Assembly (NCBI RefSeq): GCF_008831285.2
Contig: NC_045142.1
Location: forward strand, 1,555,001 to 1,619,000
From: Nymphaea colorata
Taxonomy: Eukaryota > Streptophyta > Magnoliopsida > Nymphaeales > Nymphaeaceae
DNA: 64,000 nt
Reading direction: 5' to 3'
The notes under the pieces are model-generated. The model worked only from the letters and a program-made list of their open reading frames with translations, had not been told where the DNA came from and ran no database searches. The first letter of the stretch is position 1. Each line of letters begins with the position of its first letter. The position numbers and the translations under genes are program-made. Below, in pieces: positions 52,031-61,870 of the stretch.

Positions 52031-53519
52031 TGACCTTTTAAGGGACGATGTCCTTAAGCTCCAATTTTGCGAGAGCATCAATTAGCAGAAGCTCTGACAA
52101 GCCCATTAGGCCGGGGGATTGGCCTAATTGAACACTTTCAGTTGGAAGAAGATCAAGAGCTCGATACATGAGATGTACCATTGTTCATGTTGAGTGAGTA
52201 GGAGGAGTATTTCATCTCATCACTAAGTTGGGCACCACTGTTCATGTTATCTGGTGAAAGTCTGTCTAACCCTAACTCGAAGTCAAAAGCCCATATTACT
52301 AGCTGTTTAATTCTGTAGAATGGATTTTCTGCATGCAAGTGATACCAAATCTTGGAAAGATGTGAAAATATTGACTTTCTAGTTCATCTGACCCAACAAA
52401 AATACCTTGCAACTCAATCATTGATGATGGATCTTTTTTCTATTTAAACGATTGCTATTGGCACAGGGTGATCAAGTTAGGCCGGGATTCCTAGTAGACC
52501 GGTCAAGTTTAGGGTTTGAACCCCTAAAGCTCATAAAGCTACCTATTTATTTATTTATTGTTTAATAAAGCAGTTACCAACATGGTTTATCATTGAATAT
52601 GTCGCATCAAATGAAAATTATTCTTAGTTAATTAGTTTTATAATATGCAGACTGTTCTTTAAAAAATTTTTAGCAAATGGGGAATGAGAATGTTACGGTG
52701 GCTTCATTCTCGACAATAGGTCAATTTCCCATTTAACGACCTTTTCTTTTCTATGGTTCCGTAGCCGGACGACTCATTTTTTAAATTCCAGACACATGCC
52801 TGAGTTTTGCTGCAAACAAGGATTTTTTTTATGGGCTTCACCAACTTCATAACACAAAAACAGACCTCATTCTTGGACATGTATGTTTCTATCCTTTTCT
52901 GGATATGAGTTTCTATGGATGACTTTTTGTGAAACCTTACGCCTTGTTTTTGCAATTATGAAAGAAAGTTGGGATCAGATGTGGAATTTTAAGAGATCAG
53001 AGTTGCTGGTCTCCCTAGAACAAATGTGTCTCATGGTTTGTGCTTTACATCTCTGGTTTGGCCCAGGATTGTCTTAATTTAATCTCATGAGCCATGTGAA
53101 TGGTGAAAAAGTAAGGCAAGAACCCACACTCTTGCTGCTTAGGGAGAATTTAATTTGAGTTGAAAGCTGGTATATCTTCATGAACATAAAATTTCTTAAT
53201 GGATCATGTCTTGGAGATTGTGGACTTTGCTTGTTTCTCAGTCACAGAAATTTTTTGAAAAAAAAAGATGAGGTCATGTAGTGGTTGATGTTGCACCTGG
53301 CCCCCACCATATGTAAAGTGAACCCCTTGGTTCAAGGTCTGAACTGACAACAGCTTTTTTTGGACTACATACTACCTTCTTTCCATTCAATCAACTCCAA
53401 ATTAGCCATTCAACCAGTAGCTGCATCAAACAGGTTGAGGTTAGGGCTGGATTTTAGTTACCCAATTCTGCTCAATTGATTCCTATGTAACTAGTTTCAG
53501 ATCTGAACTTGGATTCAAG

Positions 53520-53522
<3 letters not shown>

Positions 53523-53563
<41 letters not shown>
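53523..53563. repeat. (TA)n microsatellite
   Basis: About 20 TA units in the left arm; absent from the corresponding place in the right arm. Confidence 0.95.
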
Positions 53564-53566
<3 letters not shown>

Positions 53567-53663
53567 GTGATCCACTAGCATGAGAATTGATGCTTGCATT
53601 TAATTCAATTGAGTTTTTACTGAATCTCATTTAGATATTAAACCTGTTTTTAGATTTGGTCAC

Positions 53664-54142
53664 AATCTATGAATCTAACCAAATTTGTTTGAAAAGGTAT
53701 TAAAGATGCAATCCAGATGGCTCAATAGATTGAAAAGGAAATCATATGAAGAAAAGATATTGAGAGATAAAATCTAGTTGGCTCAGCAGATTGAAAAGGA
53801 AATCATATGAAGAAAAGATATTGAGAGATAAAATCTAGTTGACTCAGCAGATTGCAAATGAAATTATTACTCAGTGGGTATGGGTAGTGTTGCCTAAAAA
53901 ACATCCGTTATTGAAGAAGCTCATGGATGCTTTCAACAAGAAAAGAGGCAAGTCAATCTGATGATCTTGGAGTGCCGATAAGTCCAGCAAAAAAATATCA
54001 AATATTAATGTTAAAAAAATTGTTGACGACTATTATAGAAATCTTGTAACCAGCTCTCCTAAAACAAAGGAGATATTGAGTTGGCACTCCACTATATTAA
54101 GAAGAAGAAGCTTGTCACGGCATGGTGGAAGTCGAACAGCAG
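53664..54142. other. Left-specific block upstream of the left protease gene
   Basis: Unrelated to the block upstream of the right copy. Holds a 61-bp tandem repeat (two copies plus a partial third, 53711-53858; unit contains TGAAAAGGAAATCATATGAA). The rest has no recognisable gene. It ends four bases before the ATG at 54147, so it supplies the whole upstream region of the left gene. Confidence 0.85.
53711..53858. repeat. 61-bp tandem repeat in the left protease upstream region
   Basis: Units at 53711-53771 and 53772-53832, and a partial unit to 53858. Each contains AAGATATTGAGAGATAAAAT. Copies are nearly identical. Confidence 0.9.
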
Positions 54143-54146
54143 CTCC

Positions 54147-55445
54147 ATGACTATCTTCACTCTGCACCGAATCTCACCATGGTCCTTCTTCCTCTTACTC
54201 TGCCTCCTCTTCCCAACCTCCGAACCATCTACTACTCCCAAACCCATATTTCTTCCTTTACAGACCATGAAAATCCCTTCTATAAACCTCCCTAAGCCCC
54301 CAAGCAAGCTCCAATTTAGCTACAATTACAGTCTGGTAGTTCCCCTCAAGGTAGGCACACCACCACAAGAAATCGCCATGGTGGTGGACACAGGAAGCGA
54401 GCTCTCATATCTCGAATGTCTTCCCTCTCAGAGCAAGCTCACCATCTTCAACCCCAACGCTTCTTCCTCCTACTACGCTGTCCCCTGCGATTCAGACACC
54501 TGCAAGAACAAATCCAGAGACCTCCCTTCCCCAACTACCTGCGACTCCAACAAGCTCTGCCACTTCGCTCAGACTTACGCCGACGGCTCCACCTGCGAAG
54601 GCAACGTCGCCACCGATACAGTCTCCCTCGGCGGCCTCGCCGTCCCGAACCTCGTATTTGGTTGCGCCACCACGAGCCACAGCAGCACCAAGGGCGATGG
54701 CAGGACCACCACGGGGCTCATGGGCATGAACCGCGGCTCCCTCTCTTTCATCTCCCAGATGGGCTTCGGTCGCTTCTCCTACTGCATCTCCGATCGCACC
54801 TCTTCCGGCGTGCTCGTCATCGGGGACTCCGACCCGGTCTTCGTCCGCGCCTTGAACTACACCCCTTTGGTCGGCATCTCCCTGCCGTTGCCGTACTTCG
54901 ACCGGGTGGCCTACTCGGTCCAGCTGATCGGAATCCGTGTCGCCATGAAAGTTTTGCCGCTGCCCAAGTCGGCTTTCGTGCCGGACCACACCGGAGCCGG
55001 CCAGACCATGGTGGACTCCGGCACTCAATTCACCGTGCTGCTTGGCCCCGTCTACACCGCGTTGAAAAACGAGTATCTGCAGCAGACGAAGGGGTTGTTG
55101 AAGGTGTACGAGGACCCCAGCTACGTGTTTCAGGGGGCCTTTGACCTTTGTTACAGGTCGGAAGATGGGGCGATCCCGTCGCTGCCGCCGGTGGTGCTCA
55201 TGTTCACAGGGGCGGAGATGGTGATTTCCGGCGAGAGGCTGCTGTACAGGGTACCGGAGTTGGCGGGGGTCTCCTGCTTCACGTTCGGGAACTCGGACCT
55301 GGTGCCGGTGGAGGCGTTCATCATAGGGCACCATCACCAGCAGAACATGTGGGTCGAGTATGACTTGGAGAGGTCTAGGCTCGGGTTTGGCCCGGCCAGG
55401 TGCGACCTGGCTGGCCAGAGGTTGGCTCAAGGGCTAGGGGTTTAG
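54147..55445 (+). CDS. PCS1: PCS1-like aspartic protease (left copy)
   Basis: Intronless A1-family (nepenthesin-type) aspartic protease of 432 residues, closest in features to Arabidopsis PCS1, whose loss causes embryo and gamete cell death. A hydrophobic signal (WSFFLLLCLLF) precedes the mature part. Catalytic motifs are DTGS (Asp81) and DSGT (Asp290); family marks DRVAYSVQLIGI, DHTGAGQTMVDSGTQF and GHHHQQN are present. An in-frame ATG at 54081 would add 22 residues. I prefer 54147 because it matches the start of the right copy and keeps the signal peptide at the N-terminus. The right copy differs at about 25-30 residues by eye. The coding region is much more GC-rich than its surroundings. 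The upstream sequence is unrelated to that of the right copy, so expression is uncertain. Confidence 0.92.
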   Translation: MTIFTLHRISPWSFFLLLCLLFPTSEPSTTPKPIFLPLQTMKIPSINLPKPPSKLQFSYNYSLVVPLKVGTPPQEIAMVVDTGSELSYLECLPSQSKLTIFNPNASSSYYAVPCDSDTCKNKSRDLPSPTTCDSNKLCHFAQTYADGSTCEGNVATDTVSLGGLAVPNLVFGCATTSHSSTKGDGRTTTGLMGMNRGSLSFISQMGFGRFSYCISDRTSSGVLVIGDSDPVFVRALNYTPLVGISLPLPYFDRVAYSVQLIGIRVAMKVLPLPKSAFVPDHTGAGQTMVDSGTQFTVLLGPVYTALKNEYLQQTKGLLKVYEDPSYVFQGAFDLCYRSEDGAIPSLPPVVLMFTGAEMVISGERLLYRVPELAGVSCFTFGNSDLVPVEAFIIGHHHQQNMWVEYDLERSRLGFGPARCDLAGQRLAQGLGV

Positions 55446-55490
55446 ATGGGTTTAACTTTTTCTCTTTCACTCTCCTTTTCTTTTATATGT

Positions 55491-56289
55491 CACAAATAAG
55501 ATATCTAAATCACATCCAAGAATAGTTTGAACCATATGATCAATTAAATATCATGAGCATGTAAGAGAGAGAGAAGGGCTATGTGTGGCCTCAAGAGAAG
55601 TTTAGTGATTGGTTTGGGTCTAATGCAGTAGCCCAATTTTTCCACCACATTAAAAGGCATTGAAGCATAGCGCCTAAAGGAACTGAATAGAGGACTAAGA
55701 GTTTCATCAGCATCAGCCCGGCTAATCACTGTCTAAACTACTCTGATTTGGTCTAATAATGCAGCCATATTTAGTTTAATTGAACTTAAAAAAAAAAAAA
55801 ACCTGTTTTCAATTGTGTTTGATAGATTTAAACATTATGGGGAAATCTTCAGCGGATCTCATATCAAAGTGGATCTCAACGCAACTTAATTGATTTTGGC
55901 ATCAGTGGAAAAGCTTAGATACATTCACCTTTTTATTATTCAACCATAATATCCACTGTACTGACCTTATAAATCACATTTTTAAGTTTGAAGTCTTTGA
56001 AAAATGAGAATGCCCAATTAAATTACATATATACATATACACATATTATATTCAGTAAAAGAAATACGAAGTTAACGCATTCCCATGTCGAACGTAAAAG
56101 GGAGAGTTGTTGCTGCAGTCGCCATTAACAAGCCCCCGAGGTACACGTTAAAGTATTCAAAGTCACACCAACCAATTCAAGGGAAAGACTTCACTTTTCT
56201 TCAACCATGCACCAATGTATATATCATCGCCTATTATATTAATTACAAAATATCAATATACAAACTATTTTGTTAGAAACCCCCAAAAT
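55491..56289. other. Central spacer between the convergent proteases
   Basis: About 0.8 kb of AT-rich sequence not shared by the two arms. It must hold the 3' ends of both genes. I could not assign polyadenylation sites; no gene recognised. Confidence 0.7.
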
Positions 56290-56356
56290 AAGACATATAA
56301 ACAAACAAAGTAAAAAAAGAAGAAAAGGAGAGTGAAAGAGAAAAAGTTAAGCCCAT

Positions 56357-57652
56357 CTAAACCCCTAGCCCTTGAGCCAACCTCTGGCCAGCCAGGTCGC
56401 ACCTGGCCGGGCCAAACCCGAGCCTAGACCTCTCCAAGTCATACTCGACCCACATGTTCTGCTGGTGGTGGTGCCCTATGATGTACGCCTCCACCGGCAC
56501 CAGGTCCGAGTTCCCGAACGTGAAGCAGGAGACCCCCGCCAACTCCGGTACCCTGTACAGCAGCCTCTCGCCGGAAACCACCATCTCCGCCCCTCTGAAC
56601 ATGAGCACCACCGGCGGCAGAGACGGGATCGCCCCATCTTCCGACCTGTAACAAAGGTCAAAGGCCCCCTGAAACACGTAGCTGGAGTCCTCGTACACCT
56701 TCAACAACCCCTTCGTCTGCTGCAGATACTCGTTTTTCAACGCGGTGTAGACGGGGCCAAGCAGCAGGGTGAATTGAGTGCCGGAGTCCACCATGGTCTG
56801 ACCGGCTCCGGTGTGGTCCGGCACGAAAACCGACTTGGGCAGCGGCAAAACTTTCCCGGCGACACGGATTCCGATCAGCTGGACCGAGTAGGCCACCCGG
56901 TCGAAGTACGGCAACGGCAGGGAAATGTCGACCAAAGGGGTGTAGTTCAGGGCGCGGACGAAGACCGGGTCGGAGTCCCCGATGACGAGCACGCCGGAAG
57001 AGGAGCGATCGGAGATGCAGTAGGAGAAGCGGCGGAAGCCCATCTGGGAGATGAAGGAGAGGGAGCCGCGGTTCATGCCCATGATCCCCGTGGTGGTCCT
57101 CCCATCGTCCTTGGTGCTGCTGTAGCTCGAGGTGGCGCAGCCAAATACGAGGTTCGGGACGGTGAGGCCGCCGAGGGAGACGGTATCGGTGGCGACGTTG
57201 CCTTCGCAGGTGGAGCCGTCGGCGTAAGACTGAGCGAAGTGGCAGAGCTTGTTGGAGTCGCAGATAGTTGGGGACGGGAGGTCTCTGGATTTGTTCTTGC
57301 AGGTGTCTGAATCGCAGGGGACAGCGTAGTAGGAGGAAGAAGAGTTGGGGTTGAAGATGGTGAGGTTGCTCTGAGAGGGAAGACATTCGAGATATGAGAG
57401 CTCGCTTCCTGTGTCCACCACCATGGCGATTTCTTGTGGGGGTGTGCCTACCTTGAGGGGAACTACCAGACTGTAATTGTAGCGAAATAGGAGCTTGCTT
57501 GTGGGCTTAGGGAGGTTCATAGAAGGGATTTTCATGGTCTGTAGAGGAAGAAATATGGGTTTGGGAGTAGATGGTTCGGAGGTTGGGAAGAGGAGGCAGA
57601 GGAAGAGGAAGAAGGACCATGGTGAGATTTGGTGCAGAGTGAAGATAGTCAT
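56357..57652 (-). CDS. PCS1: PCS1-like aspartic protease (right copy)
   Basis: Intronless partner of the left protease: 431 residues with the same order of features. It has a signal peptide (residues about 11-26), catalytic DTGS (Asp80) and DSGT (Asp289), paired cysteines of the nepenthesin-type insertion (including Cys113, Cys118, Cys131, Cys137 and Cys149) and the C-terminal GHHHQQN. It is one residue shorter than the left copy (one Thr fewer after the signal peptide). The gene faces the left copy, and its stop lies about 0.9 kb from the left gene's stop. The upstream block 57657-58478 has a TATA-like TA run near 57750. Because it is not interrupted by tandem repeats, it is the more likely ancestral promoter, but this is inference. 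Confidence 0.93.
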   Translation of the reverse strand: MTIFTLHQISPWSFFLFLCLLFPTSEPSTPKPIFLPLQTMKIPSMNLPKPTSKLLFRYNYSLVVPLKVGTPPQEIAMVVDTGSELSYLECLPSQSNLTIFNPNSSSSYYAVPCDSDTCKNKSRDLPSPTICDSNKLCHFAQSYADGSTCEGNVATDTVSLGGLTVPNLVFGCATSSYSSTKDDGRTTTGIMGMNRGSLSFISQMGFRRFSYCISDRSSSGVLVIGDSDPVFVRALNYTPLVDISLPLPYFDRVAYSVQLIGIRVAGKVLPLPKSVFVPDHTGAGQTMVDSGTQFTLLLGPVYTALKNEYLQQTKGLLKVYEDSSYVFQGAFDLCYRSEDGAIPSLPPVVLMFRGAEMVVSGERLLYRVPELAGVSCFTFGNSDLVPVEAYIIGHHHQQNMWVEYDLERSRLGFGPARCDLAGQRLAQGLGV

Positions 57653-57656
57653 GGAG

Positions 57657-58478
57657 TTTCAGAAAGAGAATTTGGTTGAAGTTCTTGTATGGCTTGGAAT
57701 GGGTGGGTTTGATGAAGGGAGCAGGGAAGGGGGAGAGGAATTGATGTTTATATATATATGTGCAGAGGGATTGTTGTTGGGTTGTGTGTGATGATGGTGG
57801 TAGGAAAGATCAGGAGGGATTGCAGTTTGATTTTTTTAAGTTAGGGGAGCAGGGGCATCAACCTTGGTCTCCTTGGGAAGTGAATTAACTGTGGTGGGGA
57901 AAGGGAGTGAAGTGAACATTCTTGTTTTTATGTGGCTGTAAGGCAGAACAGAAAAATTGGGATCTTTTCTTAATCATGTACAGCTTTAGAGCCTCATCTT
58001 TCTAGAACCAGATGGTAGTTTCATTTGTTATATGTGTGTAGAACTTAATTAGATCCACTGGCTTCTGTTCAACTTTCCTTTGGACTCCTGTCTTCTCCTG
58101 GTTAGGATGCCATGACTCGAAAACAGTGAGGCCAACAGATTCAAAGATGTTTGTTTAGATGTCACGACTCTTATGGCAGTAAAGTTAAGAGATCTAGGCA
58201 TGGTGGTGGCTGGTTAGAGGGTAGTAATCAACTGCCCAAGTAGCTTAATCAAAGTTTTCAACGAGTAAAGTTTCTTCCAAGTGAACCAAACAAGGATCTG
58301 TATTCAAGCTGCTGTCTTTGATTAAAGCTCTGTTCTAAGAAGGTAACTCAAGTGGGAACTAAGTAGGGACATAAATAGATGAAATTTATCTGATTAGCTA
58401 ATCGATTTTGAGTTCTTTAGTTGACTACGGTAAAGAAATTCATTTCCAGTTACTAATTAAATGGGTTTGATACGCAGT
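57657..58478. other. Right-specific block upstream of the right protease gene
   Basis: About 820 bp with no counterpart in the left half. Read on the minus strand it is the 5' UTR and promoter of the right gene. Contains a TATATATATATGTG run near 57750-57763. No gene recognised. Confidence 0.75.
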
Positions 58479-60935
58479 TTTTGACCAAATATAAATACAG
58501 GTTTAATATCTAAATGAGATTCAGTAAAAAATCAACTGAATTAAATGCAAGCATCAAATCTTATGCTAGTTAGATCCAAATATAATTCTAAAAAAAAAAA
58601 AAAGATTGAATCCAAGTTCAGATCTGAAACTAGTTACATCAGATTCAATTAAGCAGAATTGGGTAACTAAAATTCAGCCCTAACCTCAGCCTGTTTGATG
58701 CAGCTACTGGTTGAATGGCTAATTTAGAGTTGATTGAATGGAAAGAAGGTAGTATGTAGTCCAAAAAAAAGCTGTTGTCAGTTCAGACCTTGAACCAAGG
58801 TGTTCACTTTACATATGGTGGGGGCCAGGTGCAACATCAACAACTACATGACCTCATCTTTTCTTTTTTTTTTTTTCAAAAATTTCTCTGACTGAGAAAC
58901 AAACAAAGTCCACAATCTCCAAGACATGATCCATTAAGAAATTTTATGTTCATAAAGAAATACCAGCTTTCAACTCAAATTAAATTCTCCCTAAGCAGCA
59001 AGAGTGTGGGTTCTTGCCTTACTTTTTCACCATTCACATGGCTCATGAGATTAAATTAAGACAGTCCTGAGCCAAACCAGAGATGTAAAGCACAAACCAT
59101 GAGACATATTTGTTCTAGGGAGACTAGCAACTCTGATCTCTTAAAATTCCACATCTGATCCCAACTTTCTTTCATAATTTCAAAAACAAGGCGTAAGGTT
59201 TCACAAAAAGTCATCCATAGAAACTCATATCCAGAAAAAGATAAATACATACATGTCCAAGAATGGGTATGTTTCTGTGTTATGAAGTTGGTGAAGCCCA
59301 TAAAAAAAATCCTTGTTTGCAGCAAAACTCAGGCATGTATCTGAAATTTAAAAAATGAGTCGTCTACGGAACCATAGAAAAAAAAAGGTCGTTAAATGGA
59401 AAATTGACCTATTGTCGAGAATGAAGCCACCGTAACATTCTCATTCCCCATTTGCTAAAAAATTTTTAAAGAACAGTCTGCATTATTAAATTAATTAACT
59501 AAGAATAATTTTCATTTGATGCGACATATTCGATGATAAACCATGTTGGTAACTGCTTTATGAAACAATAAATAAATAAATAGGAAGCTTTATGAGCTTT
59601 AGGGGTTCAAACCCTAAACTTGACCGGTCTACTAGGAATCCTGGCCTAACTTGATCACCCTGTGCCAATAGCAATCGTTTAAATAAAAAAAAGATCCATC
59701 ATCAATGATTGAGTTGCAAGGTATTTTTGTTGGGTCAGATGAACTAGAAAGTCAATATTTTCACATCTTTCCAAGATTTGGTATCACCTTCCATTCACTT
59801 CATCATTGTTTTGCATGCTTAGGCAGACTTTCACCATATAACATGAACAGTGGTGTCCAACTTAGTGATGAGATGAAATACTCCTCCTACTCACTCAACA
59901 TGAACAATGGTACATCTCATGTATCGAGCTCTTGATCTTCTTCTAACTGAAAGTGTTCAATTAGGCCAATCCCCCGGCCTAATGGGCTTGCCAGAGCTTC
60001 TGCTAACTGATGATCTCGCAAAATTGGAGCTTAAGGTTATCGTCCCTTAAAAGGTCATTTGGCAGCAGAGACATTTTGTGAGTGTTGCATGAATCTATCT
60101 TAAAGATTGAGGCCAGTTCATTGGATATGCTAGAACTACTGTTTCATAAACTTACTCCAATTTTTAAAGTAGATTCATGAGGTAATCATAAAATGTCTAT
60201 GCTACCAAACTACCAGTATGACACCTTTTGCTGTGTCCGGACCTGGTTTGGGCCTGCCAATATGGACTAGTGTCTCACCTGCCAACCTGAAAGTCTCTAT
60301 AAGGAATACAGGTTGGCTAAATGCATCTTAGTCCAATTCCATATTGCTTTGAGGACCAAATTCCAAGCCATGACCAGAGTTGAAGGTGAAGGGCTGCAGT
60401 TAGGTCCAGCTAAGAAGGTTGGATCCAGCTCAATTGCAACCAACTGGTGGGCTTACAATCCGGACCATATGGTTGACCAGCGATTGGCACCGTATCCTGT
60501 ACATCCCGATAAGTTCAATCAAATGATCCAAAAAATTTCTAGTTAGTGCTGTGTCAGGTGCAGTTCAGACCCGACCGGGCTGCAAAGGGCGGGCCAGCCA
60601 CCTGCATTTCCCGGACCCATTTAGTGGTGCTGGGTCAGAGACAGGTTCAGTAGTATCATATTGGTCCTACCCACTTTCAATTTCTGATCATGTTCAATAA
60701 AATGCCTATTTTCGCGGAAAATCAACTATTCCCTTAGTCACTCACCCGGCGGCATAATTAAACCCTAAAACTACTGATCTCCCCGCCCCTAAGATCGTAG
60801 CATGTGTCAGTAGGAGGCTGGTGCCGGCGAAATTGAACGGAAGACTGGCCGCCTACCAGCTACTGGCTCACTTATTTGCATTTAGAATATTATTTCTTAT
60901 CTATAGTACATATATCTGTTGACGAAGTCTAACAC
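58479..60935 (-). repeat. Outer right arm of the inverted duplication
   Basis: Reverse-complement partner of 51190-53663. Identity looks high throughout, with scattered substitutions and small indels. It carries the same MITE at 60058-60209. Confidence 0.9.
60058..60209. mobile_element. TTTGGTAGCA-type MITE in the right arm
   Basis: Inverse of the left-arm copy; starts TTTGGCAGCAGAGACATTTT and ends ATGTCTATGCTACCAAA. Confidence 0.8.
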
Positions 60936-61439
60936 CGAGAAATGATCTAGATGAACTAGCTTATTCACCTGCCACCATACGTTGCCTCAGTATCCCATTG
61001 TTTCTAACTGTTAGCCGATCTCAGCAAGTTGAACATCTTACCCACTCTCTTGCGTGGAGTTTTTTTCTTTGATTTGCAAGAAACCACTCTTGGCGTAGGA
61101 GATCTGCCCTTTGACTTGGCTGAGATAAATGACTTTTTTTTTTTTAATTTCCTATCTATGAAATTATTTAATGCTTGGACTGTATATGTCAAAAGCTGCC
61201 ATTATTTTTTTTCATTCAATTTAAGGCATTTTTTCGATACAGTATAGCTTGGCGAGCCTTGGAGGATGTCAAGAGTTCGATAACTGAGGCAGTCCACCTC
61301 ACTTTGAACGACTAATCTTTGCATTAATCAAGAGAAACGCTGCTTCTGATCATATTAAATTCCGATTAGAAGCATAACACACCAGTTTTTTGTGCTTAGT
61401 GTTTTTGATATGGAGCATAGTATCCCTAAAGGGTTAGTG

Positions 61440-61870
61440 GTTAGGCAGCAAAACGCGTCAAGCCAACTCGGGCTCGGCTCGAACTTTCTCAAAAAAACTC
61501 AGTTTGTGGTTGACTCGTTTATAACCGAGTCGAGTTTGAGCTTATAAAGATACTCGAAACGGTAAACGAGTCGAGTTTGAGTTTCAGAAACTCGACTTGT
61601 TTATACTAGACTCGACTCGACTCGAAAATTGGTACTCTATGTAATATTATCAAAACTGATTTCACAAATTGCACGAGTTAATGCTTACACGTGTTAAACG
61701 AGTTAATGCTTACAGGGGTTAACGCCTAAACGAGTTAAGTGGGTTAAACGAGTCGAGTTCAAGCTCGATTTTGTGTAGTCGAGTTGAGCTCGAGCTTGCT
61801 ATAAGGAGCTTCACTGGAGCTCAAGTTGGCCAAGCTCGGGCTCGACTCAGCTCGTGTGCAGCTCTAGTCA
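61440..61870. mobile_element. CTCGAG-rich hAT-like element
   Basis: About 430 bp. Both ends are rich in CTCGGGCTCG, GAGTCGAGTTTGAG and GAGCTCGAGCTTG phrases in opposite orientation. The right end reads TAGAGCTGCACACGAGCTGAG in reverse complement. Elements with this composition are usually non-autonomous hATs. Borders approximate. Confidence 0.6.

Larger units (their letters stand above)
51190..53663 (+). repeat. Outer left arm of the inverted duplication
   Basis: About 2.5 kb, with a reverse-complement partner at 58479-60935. Contains a MITE at 51875-52030. A short ORF at 52883-53077 has a near-identical inverse partner at 59056-59325, but it resembles no known protein; similarity between arms is not by itself evidence of coding. 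A (TA)n run at 53523-53563 replaces a poly-A/T run in the right arm. Confidence 0.9.
51190..60935. repeat. Large imperfect inverted duplication with two protease genes
   Basis: The outer left arm (51190-53663) matches the reverse complement of the outer right arm (58479-60935). The outermost shared phrase is ACTTCGTCAACGGATATATG on the left and its inverse near 60930 on the right. Further in, 54143-55490 matches the reverse complement of 56290-57656 and contains the two protease genes. Unmatched blocks are 53664-54142 (left, about 480 bp), 57657-58478 (right, about 820 bp) and a central spacer of about 0.8 kb (55491-56289). Both outer arms contain the same MITE insertion, which therefore predates the duplication. 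Confidence 0.93.

Noticed and set aside
52883..53077. ORF conserved between the arms of the inverted duplication (inverse partner 59056-59325)
   Set aside because: Its similarity simply reflects the duplicated DNA; it is short, starts differ, and no protein family is recognisable.
54081..54146. Upstream in-frame ATG of the left protease (22-residue extension)
   Set aside because: It lies in the unshared block, would bury the signal peptide, and the right copy starts at the residue corresponding to 54147.
54492..57310. 312-residue ORFs antisense to both protease genes (54492-55430 minus; 56372-57310 plus)
   Set aside because: They lie exactly opposite the protease reading frames, are Arg/His/Gly-rich with no domain, and arise from the GC-rich third positions of the genes. 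Conservation between copies follows from the conserved sense strand.
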